Notes under the pieces: model-generated
What the model was told of the DNA's origin: nothing
The model's input: only the letters and a program-made list of their open reading frames with translations
The model's database searches: none
Source of the DNA: Lepisosteus oculatus
Taxonomy: Eukaryota; Chordata; Actinopteri; Semionotiformes; Lepisosteidae
Direction of reading: 5' to 3'
Assembly: GCF_040954835.1 (NCBI RefSeq)
Contig: NC_090707.1
Span: 31,576,570-31,640,569, forward strand
Length of the DNA stretch: 64,000 nucleotides
Part shown: piece after piece, positions 52,401 through 57,467 of the stretch
Numbering within the stretch: position 1 is the first letter of the stretch
Layout of the letters: every line of letters begins with the position of its first letter
Translations under genes and position numbers: made by a program

Positions 52401-54383
52401 AAAAATAAAAAACTTTCAGGTGAACAAAGGTCTGACATGATTTGTCTTGATTTCAGCCTTTACATGGTGAAATTTCAATAAGGGTGTGTAGACTTTTGAT
52501 ATCCACTGTATATCCCTTTTGGTCATACTGTACTTCCCTGGAGAGATGATGAATACTTTATTTCGGTTATTGTTTTCATTGTATCTCATTGTGTGTGAAA
52601 CTACTGGTTGATTGGCTAATAAATGGCCTTCTTTGGCTAAAAATCTTTCTTTGGTTTTTAAAAGTTTGTCATATTGTCTACTGAAGCATGTTATTAAGTA
52701 GATGTTAACCTATGGTCTGTTTCCTGCAGGGCATTGGTGAGCCAGTCTTGTTTCTAGGAAGTTCAGTGTTCTTTGCCATTAAGGATGCTGTGTCAGCTGC
52801 CAGAAAGGAGAGGGACCTCAAAGGACCCTTCAGACTTGATAGCCCCGCCACTGCGGAGAAGATCTGCCATGCCTGCTCCGACTGCTTCATTCAGATGGTG
52901 AGGGTTCATTCCCGAGCTGCTTCAGACTATACGTCAATCCCTGGTGGCAAATAGTAAAATATTATAAATTCTACTGTCTGTTGTGGGGTTTAGGTAGCCA
53001 TTCCATCCAACCATTTTCTAACAGTTTCTTCCAATTCAGGATCGTAGGAAGCCGGAGTCTATTCTGGCAAGTATCAGTCATATAACCATTCCTACATGTT
53101 AAATTTATACTTTACCATATACTACACCTATACTTTTTCTTAGGATTTTGTAATGTTTCAGCATACCTGCATTGGTGATCACTCACATGTAGTAATCTAC
53201 AGTGAATTTATCACTCAGGTCGATTCATATCAGTACTTAGGTGTACACATAGACAGTAATCTGTGCTGGACTACTCATGTTGAGAGTGTTTGCTCCAAAG
53301 TTCAGCAGTGCTTATATTTCCTGCAAAGACTGAAGAGTGTTTGGGGTTTTACATGAAGTTAGCAACTCTTTTACCGTGCTGTAATCGAGAGCATTATCAG
53401 ATATGGTATTACAGTGTGGTTTGGTAAGCTACCAGTTCATTTAAAAATCACAAATTATCCGCCTCACCCAGACAGCTTTGAAGGTCATGGGAGTGAAACA
53501 GCACCCTTCCCTGCAGACAGTCTTTGAAAAATCCATAATCAAACAGGCAGGAAAAATTATACCAGATCATTCCCACATCCACTCTGAATATCAACTTCTT
53601 CCTGCTGGCAAACCTGTTAGGGTTCCCAAATTTACAGTAAGTCAAACAGATACAAACATTCCTTTGTTCCACTATCCATTAAAGCTGTGAACGCAAAGGT
53701 CAAGAATAAACACAATTTTGACTCTTACAACCCACTTGAGTGCAATATGTTTTTGTGAGGTGTTATAAATGTTACTTGTTGTTATTTGTTATACTGTACA
53801 TGTGCAATAGAGTGATGTCCAATGTTTTTCTTATTTTTTGGAATAGAATGATGTGCAATGTTTTTTTCTTTTTTTTTTGTTTGCATTCCATTTAAATGTA
53901 CAGGAGTGCTGGGTGTCCATAAAATATTTCCCTCAGGGGACAGAAAAATCGTATCTTATTATAGTCGATTTTAGCTTGAATGTGTGCAGCTGTCGCTCCC
54001 TAAGGTTTCCTTCTATGTAATATAATCAGCCCTGCTGGAAAAACAGCTTTCTTCAACTGATAAAGCAACAGAAGCACCGGTTGTTACTTTAATGGCACCT
54101 GGCACACTGCAGCTTTGAGAGCAAACTACTGCATAAATACAAGCAAGGATTGAGAGGTGACAGGCACATTGCTTAAAACAGTAAAGCAGCACAGGTTGAT
54201 GTATGCCATGTTTTCAGAACCATGCTAGCTCTGGTGTTCGTACAGATTCTGAATCATTATAAAAATAATGTGGTTAAAGGTGGTGCATGTAATACAGTAA
54301 AAAATATTTAAATGCTCTGCGATTTTGTTTTGCAGATTCCAGCCACCAAGCCTGGCTCCCAGCCATGGGCTATCAACGTGTGA
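1192..54383 (+). CDS. AOX1: Aldehyde oxidase (molybdo-flavoenzyme), 35 coding exons, complete
   Basis: Cytosolic aldehyde oxidase oxidises aldehydes and N-heterocycles using molybdopterin, FAD and two 2Fe-2S clusters, with O2 as acceptor. Exons: 1192-1248, 1938-1995, 4464-4560, 6386-6494, 7876-8002, 8740-8801, 9713-9790, 12379-12459, 13305-13449, 14610-14702, 17061-17212, 19189-19282, 20563-20672, 21639-21823, 22963-23125, 23882-23971, 24474-24643, 26150-26276, 26527-26649, 28930-29026, 29257-29381, 33470-33603, 37448-37535, 39485-39571, 40171-40362, 42568-42795, 43512-43607, 45099-45227, 46901-46975, 47341-47393, 48265-48379, 48548-48613, 50177-50365, 52730-52897, 54336-54383. They sum to 4011 nt (1336 aa) with all borders GT-AG and in phase. 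[22 protein letters not shown] and FGGKV favour AOX over XDH. Two ATGs are adjacent; the second (1195) has the better context (A at -3, G at +4). Orthology among fish AOX copies is not settled, so the symbol is by family. Confidence 0.95.
2056..2437 (-). mobile_element. Probable solo LTR, minus strand
   Basis: Read on the minus strand, the block begins TGTGAGAGG and ends CCCACAACA. It carries a TATATAAGAGC promoter-like box and, about 80 bases later, CAATAAAAC as a poly(A) signal: the order expected of a U3-R-U5 LTR. No internal retroviral genes are next to it. No exact target duplication is obvious. A roughly 35-base near-repeat (AGGAATATCTCTAGATGTTT and following) flanks it at about 2022 and 2528. 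Confidence 0.45.
2560..4463. other. Rest of AOX intron 2; nothing recognised
   Basis: AT-rich intron sequence with many TACTGTA/TACAGTA words. The open frames are short and resemble nothing. Confidence 0.6.
4988..5783 (+). repeat. 5S-rRNA-derived SINE (SINE3 type) plus extra 3' unit, flanked by target duplication
   Basis: The head (CCATATCACCCTGCAACTC ... GAAGCTAAGCA ... CCTGGTTAGTACCTGGATG) follows 5S rRNA including its internal promoter region. A long body follows, ending GCGCTATATAAGTGTAAGCAA and ATT repeats at about 5557. After a short spacer comes a second unit (AACAAGTAAAGGTTTATTCC ... GAAGAAGGCTCCACAGCTGAAAC). A 17-base direct repeat with one mismatch (GAGATGCTTGCTTGCAG at 4971-4987; GAGACGCTTGCTTGCAG at 5784-5800) brackets the whole, as for one insertion. 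Confidence 0.82.
6694..6938. mobile_element. Tc1/mariner-type MITE with long terminal inverted repeats
   Basis: The left end (AGTGCCCTCCAGAATGATTG, then CTTTGATAAAGATGAGCAAA) is the inverse of the right end (TTTGCTCATCTTTATCAAGA ... ATTCTGGAGGACACT). The flanks are TA-like. There is no coding capacity. The terminal AGTGCCCTCCA is typical of fish Tc1-like families. Confidence 0.75.
6950..7875. other. Remainder of AOX intron 4; nothing recognised
   Basis: Intron sequence between the MITE and exon 5 with no protein, RNA or repeat signature that I recognise. Confidence 0.6.
8170..8300 (-). mobile_element. Old non-LTR retrotransposon 3' fragment
   Basis: On the minus strand, CAGGACATACTAGAGGGACTAC followed by GGCCTGGGAA and GGAGGAGCTGG resembles the 3' end of a common fish LINE open reading frame. 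It is decayed and short, so the family is left open. Confidence 0.4.
8802..9712. other. AOX intron 6; nothing recognised
   Basis: AT-rich intron; no repeat or coding feature recognised. Confidence 0.6.
10085..10368 (+). repeat. tRNA-like SINE, copy 1
   Basis: The head TGTGGCTAAGGATCTGCACC and a B-box-like GGTTAAAATCC suggest a tRNA-derived promoter. The body holds GAGCAAGGCCCTTAACCCCAG and CATGGAGAGCAAACTGGGG; the tail is AATAAAGTGATCTTATCTT. Three further copies lie in this window (23302-23565 minus; 60727-60998 and 62395-62553 plus). Confidence 0.8.
10735..11180 (+). repeat. Local direct duplication in AOX intron 7
   Basis: A roughly 100-base stretch at about 10755-10860 (CCACAGTTATGCTGAAACAA ... 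TTTTAAAGCCACTA) recurs diverged at about 11087-11180 (CCACAGATATGCTGAAACAA ... TTTTTAAAGCCACTA). The function is unknown. Confidence 0.6.
11186..11245 (-). mobile_element. Rex1/Babar-type LINE 3' end fragment
   Basis: GATAGATAAGACTTTATTGATCCC followed by GGGAAATTGAGG is the reverse complement of the usual GGGACAATAAAG plus short-repeat tail of Rex1-like LINEs in fish. Only the extreme 3' end remains. Confidence 0.55.
11250..12378. other. Rest of AOX intron 7; nothing recognised
   Basis: No repeat family or gene recognised; short frames only. Confidence 0.55.
12460..14609. other. AOX introns 8 and 9 around exon 9; nothing else recognised
   Basis: Apart from exon 9 (13305-13449), this is AT-rich intron sequence with no recognised repeat or gene. 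Confidence 0.55.
14763..16137 (+). mobile_element. Defective Tc1-like DNA transposon
   Basis: The left end (CAGTGGCTATAAAAAATATTCATC) mirrors the right end (GTGAATGCTTTTGATAGTCACTG). Between them is about 1.3 kb of decayed transposase coding sequence, including GAAGAATGGTGGTGGCAATATC and the CTCAATCAAGAATCTGTGGC region of the C-terminal catalytic domain. Many stops and shifts make it inactive. It lies in AOX intron 10 in the same orientation as the gene. Confidence 0.8.
16226..16790 (+). repeat. Unclassified dispersed repeat, copy A
   Basis: Shares a patchy match with 34360-34878: GAAGCATGTGAATTGTTACC, GTGTAGAGAGTGA-like, AAAATGAAAATTGTGAGTGTG, TGTAATTACACAA and ACTAAAACCACAAACC occur in the same order. 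No coding capacity or known ends are visible. Confidence 0.65.
17625..17750 (-). repeat. Possible LINE 3' end fragment
   Basis: CAAGTTTATTGTCATTATAC with GGTATAACGAAATGCTATTT resembles inverted 3' ends of fish non-LTR elements. It is short; the assignment is tentative. Confidence 0.35.
18430..18905 (+). pseudogene. Tc1-like transposase fossil, C-terminal half
   Basis: Frames spell HKxHTEN-like and [12 protein letters not shown] motifs, the latter being the conserved DLNPIE-type region near the third catalytic acid of Tc1 transposases (here VLNPTE). Stops and shifts break it. The same family recurs at 48716-49740. Confidence 0.7.
19508..20065 (+). repeat. 5S-rRNA-derived SINE, copy 2
   Basis: The head is CAGCCATGTCACTCTGCAAC; part of the 5S-like segment (the GGTCAGTACCTGGATGGGAG region) is deleted. 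The body and GTGTAAGCAATTATT tail are complete. It sits in AOX intron 12. Confidence 0.85.
20673..21638. other. AOX intron 13; nothing recognised
   Basis: No repeat family or gene recognised. Confidence 0.55.
21937..22268 (-). repeat. tRNA-like dispersed repeat (GCACGGTGG family), copy 1
   Basis: On the minus strand it begins GGTGGCACGGTGGCACAATG and includes AACATGCTAACCCC in inverse, a TTTGGACTG-type block and a (CA)-rich patch, ending GGCTCCGGCTCCCCCACGAC. This is a widespread fish repeat; related copies are at 27395, 36583, 44053, 44440, 53000 and 63855. Confidence 0.75.
23302..23565 (-). repeat. tRNA-like SINE, copy 2
   Basis: The inverted tail AAGATCACTTTATTGGCC-type sequence is at the left and GGTTCGTATC-type B box at the right, with GGGCCTTGCTCAGGGGC between. 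AOX intron 15. Confidence 0.8.
24644..26149. other. AOX intron 17; nothing recognised
   Basis: A 1.5 kb intron. Several short open frames (one of 123 codons) have no recognisable motif and high AT content, so they are taken as chance. Confidence 0.55.
26917..27389 (+). mobile_element. LTR-like element starting TGTCACG
   Basis: A C-rich 470-base block beginning TGTCACGTTCGTAAACCCCT and ending CAGTAACA, unlike its AT-rich neighbours. It starts TG and ends CA. It shares its first part with inverted pieces at 40470-40652 and 44262-44442. An internal GTTCCCGTTCCTGTGCC-type minisatellite sits at about 27118-27150. No protein domain is seen, so the LTR call is tentative. Confidence 0.45.
27395..27690 (+). 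repeat. tRNA-like dispersed repeat (GCACGGTGG family), copy 2
   Basis: GGGCAGCACGGTGGTGCAGT, GTTAGCGCTGCTGCCTGACA, GTGGAGTTTGTATTC and TTTCCTCCCACAGTCCAA lie in order. It abuts the LTR-like block. Confidence 0.8.
27700..28929. other. Rest of AOX intron 19; nothing recognised
   Basis: AT-rich sequence with no recognised feature. Confidence 0.55.
29382..31990. other. First part of AOX intron 21; nothing recognised
   Basis: A 2.6 kb stretch with no recognisable repeat, RNA or protein similarity. Confidence 0.5.
32090..33450 (+). mobile_element. 5'-truncated non-LTR retrotransposon (Rex1/CR1-like), with reverse transcriptase remnants
   Basis: Frames in order show [33 protein letters not shown], the polymerase box FSDDTAG (FADD-type), YLGVHIDSN and [11 protein letters not shown]: reverse transcriptase and thumb region of a CR1/Rex1-type LINE. 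The endonuclease is missing and the frame is broken repeatedly. The 3' end is GGGACAATAAATC followed by CTTAT repeats at 33434-33450. It lies in intron 21 only about 20 bases from exon 22. Confidence 0.85.
33604..34359. other. Start of AOX intron 22; nothing recognised
   Basis: A 137-codon frame at 33735-34148 has no motif and is likely chance. Confidence 0.5.
34360..34878 (+). repeat. Unclassified dispersed repeat, copy B
   Basis: Second copy of the element at 16226-16790, with the same blocks in the same order. A short inverted 5S-SINE tail (AATAATTTCTTACACTTATA, about 34632-34672) lies inside it and is absent from copy A. Confidence 0.65.
35640..35910 (-). pseudogene. Degraded retroviral/LTR-retrotransposon integrase remnant
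   Basis: One minus-strand frame reads [15 protein letters not shown], which fits the second catalytic Asp region of integrases (SDxGxxF). Stops and frame breaks surround it. No protease, polymerase or envelope remnant could be recognised nearby, so the family (endogenous retrovirus or gypsy-like) is open. Confidence 0.55.
36130..36450 (-). mobile_element. Possible LTR associated with the integrase remnant
   Basis: On the minus strand a TGTAGCACCCTCTCCCGG start is followed about 120 bases on by GTAAATAAACCTC, a poly(A)-signal-like block. It lies upstream, in orientation, of the integrase remnant. The ends are not certain. Confidence 0.35.
36583..36785 (+). repeat. tRNA-like dispersed repeat, copy 3 (partial)
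   Basis: GGGTGGCAAAGAGGTTAGCA, TCCTGGGTTCAATTCC (B-box-like), GGAGTTTGTATGTTCTCCC and TTTCCTTCCACAGT lie in order. Confidence 0.75.
36793..37033 (-). repeat. 5S-SINE 3' fragment
   Basis: Inverted tail CTTACACTTATATAGCGCTT, then CACCACCACCAATGTGCAG and ATAGATGGAGATTATTAGGA. The 5S head is missing. A 20-base segment (AATAGTGCACCAGAATACTC) is locally duplicated. Confidence 0.85.
37051..37165 (+). repeat. 5S-SINE tail joined to the AACAAGTAA...GAAGGCTCC unit
   Basis: AGTAAGTGTACGCAATTATT repeats run straight into AACAAGTAATAGGTTTATTCC and the inverted-repeat unit with ACGTTTCGGCCGTGGAGCC. The same junction type occurs at 5557-5600. Confidence 0.65.
37697..38915 (+). mobile_element. Decayed Tc1-like transposon
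   Basis: The left end AGAGTGCCCTCCAGATTTAT matches Tc1-type termini. Inside, frames show [12 protein letters not shown] and NWPSQSPD motifs of the transposase C-terminal domain and an N-terminal [15 protein letters not shown] segment. The right end is not recognisable. Many stops. Confidence 0.65.
40470..40652 (-). repeat. TGTCACGATCA element fragment
   Basis: On the minus strand it starts TGTCACGATCATCATCCCTC and holds a GCCCTGAGC/GGAAGACGGACGCC region, shared with 44262-44442 and, at the 5' end, with 26917. Confidence 0.55.
41265..41852 (-). repeat. 5S-rRNA-derived SINE, near full length
   Basis: It runs inverted from ATATAGCGCTTTTCTGGACA to GTGAGTTGCAGGGTGACATA; the 5S-like head includes CCAGGCTCACA and TTAGCTTCAGT in inverse. 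AOX intron 25. Confidence 0.9.
41855..43511. other. AOX intron 25 end, exon 26 and intron 26; no repeat recognised
   Basis: Apart from exon 26 (42568-42795), nothing is recognised. Confidence 0.5.
44053..44690 (-). repeat. tRNA-like dispersed repeats split by a TGTCACGATCA element
   Basis: Minus-strand repeat pieces at about 44053-44235 and 44440-44690 each carry the TTTGGACTGT(A/G) and CACACA blocks. Between them (44262-44442, minus) is a C-rich block with the TGTCACGATCATAAACCCCT end. Because both pieces carry overlapping blocks, two repeat copies and a third element are the simplest reading. Confidence 0.65.
45945..46768. repeat. Two 5S-SINEs in inverted, tail-to-tail arrangement
   Basis: A plus copy (about 45952-46440) with an intact 5S-like head is cut at GTGGAGGGGAGTCCC. 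A minus copy follows directly (about 46444-46768, CATCAGCTATCAGTAAGGG to CTCTTCCAGCAGCAAC). The pair can form a long imperfect hairpin within AOX intron 28. Confidence 0.8.
46976..48264. other. AOX introns 29 and 30; nothing recognised
   Basis: Apart from exon 30 (47341-47393), no feature is recognised. Confidence 0.5.
48716..49740 (+). mobile_element. Tc1-like fossil interrupted by a 5S-SINE
   Basis: Left part: GTGAAGAATGGTGGACTTAATG, decayed transposase. Right part (from about 49430): CATCAGGAGGCAAAAGTGG and ACAAGTCAATCTCCAGA match the fossil at 18430-18905 in the same order; the frame ends HRLHAVI-like. A 5S-SINE occupies the middle. Confidence 0.6.
48845..49403 (+). repeat. 5S-rRNA-derived SINE with long ATT tail
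   Basis: The head starts inside the 5S-like segment (GAGCCTGGTTAGTACCTGGA). The body is complete to AAAGCGCTATATAAG, then an ATT microsatellite of about 60 bases. Confidence 0.88.
50366..51520. other. AOX intron 33, first part; one possible transposase fragment
   Basis: A frame at about 51101-51175 ([17 protein letters not shown]) resembles the middle of Tc1-like transposases. The rest is unrecognised. Confidence 0.4.
51531..52106 (+). repeat. 5S-rRNA-derived SINE, near full length
   Basis: It shows the clearest 5S-like head: CCATATCACCCTGCAACTC, GAAGCTAAGCAGGTGTGAG, GGTCAGTACCTGGATGGGAG. The tail is GTGTAAGCAATTATT plus ATT repeats. AOX intron 33. Confidence 0.92.
52231..52510. mobile_element. 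MITE with about 80-base terminal inverted repeats
   Basis: The left TACAGTGGATATCAAAAGTC, CACACCCTTATTGAAATTTC and ATCAAGACAAATCATGTCAG recur inverted at the right, ending GACTTTTGATATCCACTGTA. The arms differ by small indels only. TA at each outer end fits Tc1/mariner insertion. Confidence 0.88.
53000..53077 (-). repeat. tRNA-like dispersed repeat fragment
   Basis: CCATCCAACCATTTTCTAAC and GCCGGAGTCTATTCTGGCA match the far end of the family at 21937. Confidence 0.6.
53150..53958 (+). mobile_element. Second copy of the Rex1/CR1-like LINE, 3' end only
   Basis: It matches the last part of 32090-33450 from the GGTGATCACTCACATGTAGT block through [21 protein letters not shown] and LPAGKP(V)RVPK to CAGGGGACAG and CTTAT-type tail. 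Broken by frameshifts. AOX intron 34. Confidence 0.85.
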
Positions 54384-55145
54384 AATCAGAAATCAATCGT
54401 GATTTTTACTTGTTTATTTGTACCACCACTGATTTTTTTAGATATACCTTAAAATTATTTTATTTAGGACACTGTAATTTCACACACACTGTCATTAGTA
54501 TTAATTATTCATTTTACGTGCTAAATTGTTCAATTTATTATGAAAAAACAAGCTGATGATTGCTTTGCTCAATAGTGCATTTAGGTCTTGTCTACTGGTG
54601 CTTATTTTACCTTCAAATCTGAAATGTCACTGCTGTACTTTTTCTTGCTTCTTCAATTCATTGAGTCTTTTCCACTGCAATGGGTCATATTGATGTCATG
54701 GTACAAATGCAGTACATTTACAGAAAAAACATTTTACCAGACCTGAAGTTCTGTCATCACTCAATGAGGTTGAGACAGCACTTATGGCTGCTATCTATAC
54801 CTTCCAGGGGGATGTTTTTAGGTCATATGTGCTGCTTATTTTGTGAAATCTGATGAGGTGATAGTCTGTGTTTGGTTTCATGACCAAAATGCAGCAGTAT
54901 AATCAAGCACGCCAATGCTTCGCATGTCGACATACATCTAACATGTCTCATGTCATCAGTTGACAATAATTTTGTACACATTTATATTGAGCCTACATTT
55001 TGTTTAGGCTGTATAGAATCTCACCATATTTGTCAGCTAGTTAGCTTAACATATGAAGGTGAATTCCACAATTTTTGTTATACCACTTTACAATGTGTAC
55101 TGTACCTTTTGCATTACTTACAGTTCAGGAATATTCTGAATGTAC
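54384..55145. other. Downstream of AOX stop; presumed 3'UTR and intergenic
   Basis: No canonical AATAAA is found close to the stop; the first clear one on the plus strand is near 55687. The 3' end of the mRNA cannot be placed. Confidence 0.35.
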
Positions 55146-55148
55146 AGG

Positions 55149-55640
55149 TATTGGACAAAAAATGGTAACATCTGGGTAAATGAGTGACACCAAGTATATT
55201 GAAAGCATATACAAAAATGCCTTATTATGTTAAGTATGACAGCAAGAAGAGACTTCAATGACTTTGAAAGAAGGGTGATTGCTGGGGCATGTTTGGTTGG
55301 ATCTTCAGTGACCAAGACAGATCAGCTTGCTGATGTTTCACGAGCAGCAGTGCCTAAAGTGATTCAAGGGAGAGACTTATTCGGCCCTCTGAATCAGATC
55401 TGCTGATCAGATCTGGACCAAATGGAGCATTTAGGGCCTATTCTGGAATGACACACGGGACACAATTTTCCACCTCCATCAACCAGATGTGAGCTGACTG
55501 ACTCTCTTGTGAAAGAATGGCCACACATATCCATTCCTGTTGAGACCAGACTACAGTATGTCACTGGGCGTACAGGTTGTATTGGGATGACACCCCAAAA
55601 ATTATTGGGTTTACATGTGTGTTTCCATTTTTTGGCCAAC
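55149..55640. mobile_element. Internally deleted Tc1-like element
   Basis: The ends are inverted: TATTGGACAAAAAATGGTAAC and GTTTCCATTTTTTGGCCAAC. The frame DFERRVIAGACLVGSS...VTKTA-like matches the helix-turn-helix start of Tc1 transposases; most of the catalytic region is missing. Confidence 0.7.
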
Positions 55641-55689
55641 AAATGTCACTTATCTGTAAGTCATTGTGGATAAATTAAGCGCGTCAAAT

Positions 55690-57061
55690 AAAATTATAAC
55701 ATTAAAATCCATCCTCACGAGGCTACTTTATTTCTATAACATATGGCCTTATTCCTTTTCGATATAGTAATACAGCCGACATAGCAGGCTGAAAAAATAT
55801 TACCTTAGCTGGTCACGATCCTTCAAAAAGAAAGTCTTTTGATTCTTGATGATCATAATGCATGAGTAGTAACTGGGGCTAGTTTCATAAAGAAAGGCGG
55901 GTGTTTTGTGAACCTGCCCAATATGGAACTGTAACTTAAGCTTCCATCACCACATTAGGACACAAGTTTGGGGTTTCTGATAGAGCGCGCCACCTACTGA
56001 TTTAGCAACACCACTTGCAATAGCAACCCGATATTCCCTCAGGGTCAGCTCCCCAGGCCAGCCCCTCTATCTGGCTTGGCTTTTAAGATGCGGCAATTTG
56101 GCTTAAGAGCAGTACACTTCTTTAAGTCCAATGTGTAGGGCTTACAGTATAACGTACTACTTTGTGATCCTGGCTACCAGGATAATTTTCAAAATGCACT
56201 GACTAAATATTTCCTTGTATGGTGCAAATATGTTTTAAAGAAACCAGTGATTGACATGCAGTTAATGGGCTGAAGTAGTTCAAGTAGGGGGCTGTCAGCT
56301 TGCGTAGGCTGCAGAGGAACAAGTAAAGGTTTATTCCATGCTGAAAAGAGAAGGAAACATCACAGCTGAAACGTTGTTTCCTTTCTTCTTTTTTCAGCAT
56401 GGAATAAACTTTTACTTGTTCTATGCAGTTAATGGTTCTTTTCAAACAGCTATATAATCAAGGCAGTTATCAGTCTCCCTGTAATAGCATCATTACCACC
56501 TCCTGGTCTGATCTCATTGGATATCAGAGCCATACAAGGCTGTATTTGGCTGGTTACTGAGAACAGAGAGGGGCTCGAGCTCAGTTTCTGGGTGATCAGG
56601 TGTCTTCAGGGTCTTGTTCCCCCTGAACTCTGCGTTATACAAGTGGACTGATTATGTGATTAATGACACTGTGCATAAGGGTTAAAAGTACCATAAGGAT
56701 TATTTAAAGGGATGATAACCCTAACATTCTGACTGAATTCTACTCCAAACTGCGCTCTGGGCTACCTAAAGTTCCCTTTAATATAACTGGTGAAACAATT
56801 TCTTAGTTCTCTACTTGATTGGCAATGTATTAGGGCTGCTGGTGCATAAGGACTATTTATGCATAGGTAGGTGCTGCATTTCATTTAAGTAAAGCATTTT
56901 ATTTATTTTTTTATTAAAGTATACTTAAATAATTATTCCCAGTTCACCATTGTACTTTGAGAGTTTTATTATATATATAATACATTTATATATTTTTAAA
57001 AAACGACACATTTCGCGAAATATATTTTCTATATTCACTATATATTTATTCATATAACCAG
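55690..57061. other. Intergenic between convergent genes; includes 3'UTR of the ADPRH-like gene
   Basis: The part just below 57062 is probably the ADPRH-like 3'UTR. A palindromic repeat lies at 56322-56425. Nothing else is recognised. Confidence 0.5.
56322..56425. repeat. Foldback (palindromic) repeat
   Basis: GAACAAGTAAAGGTTTATTCC and ATGCTGAAAAGAG recur inverted as CAGCATGGAATAAACTTTTAC and TTGTTC, around CACAGCTGAAACGTTG. It is the same unit as the one beyond the 5S-SINEs at 5593 and 37079. Confidence 0.75.
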
Positions 57062-57467
57062 TTACACTGGTTTCTCAGTCTGACTGAGTTTATATAGCTG
57101 TTTCCCAAGCTGTTCCAGTCTCTTCCTATATTCCAGATTTCCATAATTGCATTTAGGGACCCCCTGGAAACCATACATGGCACCCCAGCAGGCTGCAGCA
57201 ATGACGGCAGTGGAATCGCTGTCTCCGCCATGAAAGAAAGCATGGTCAGCGAGTGACGTCCAGGAGTCGCCAGCTCGGAGAAGACCATCATATGCTATCA
57301 TTGGTGCATCATGACCACTGCTGCCTGCCCAGCCACTGTAGCTCAGGGATTTATAGAAATCATCTCTCTCTTTGACACCATATACCTCTGGAAACCTGGC
57401 CTTACTTGTTCCATCCAATATTCCTCTTTTGTTCAGATAGGCTTTCCATTGGTTTTCAAAATAATCC
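57062..57467 (-). other. ADPRH-like terminal coding exon
   Basis: It encodes 134 residues plus TAA at 57064-57062, including [39 protein letters not shown] and [11 protein letters not shown]. Candidate AATAAA poly(A) signals on the minus strand lie at 57050-57045, 56970-56965 and 56907-56898. Confidence 0.93.

Larger units (their letters stand above)
24474..54383 (+). other. AOX exons 17-35: molybdopterin domain and active site (residues 568-1336)
   Basis: Residues equivalent to bovine XDH sit at a constant offset of +8: Gln775 (XDH Gln767), Val810 (Glu802), Lys888 (Arg880), Phe922 (Phe914), Phe1017 (Phe1009) and catalytic Glu1269 (Glu1261, in [10 protein letters not shown]). Also visible are [32 protein letters not shown] and [15 protein letters not shown]. 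Val810 is the diagnostic change from xanthine dehydrogenase. The protein ends in PWAINV before TGA at 54381-54383. The donor of exon 17 (after 24643, GTACGC) is the weakest splice site I used. Confidence 0.9.

Noticed and set aside
1192..54383. Xanthine dehydrogenase rather than aldehyde oxidase
   Set aside because: The protein has FGGKV (Val in place of the XDH Glu), [18 protein letters not shown] and an AOX-type segment near the FAD instead of the XDH acidic NAD-site motif.
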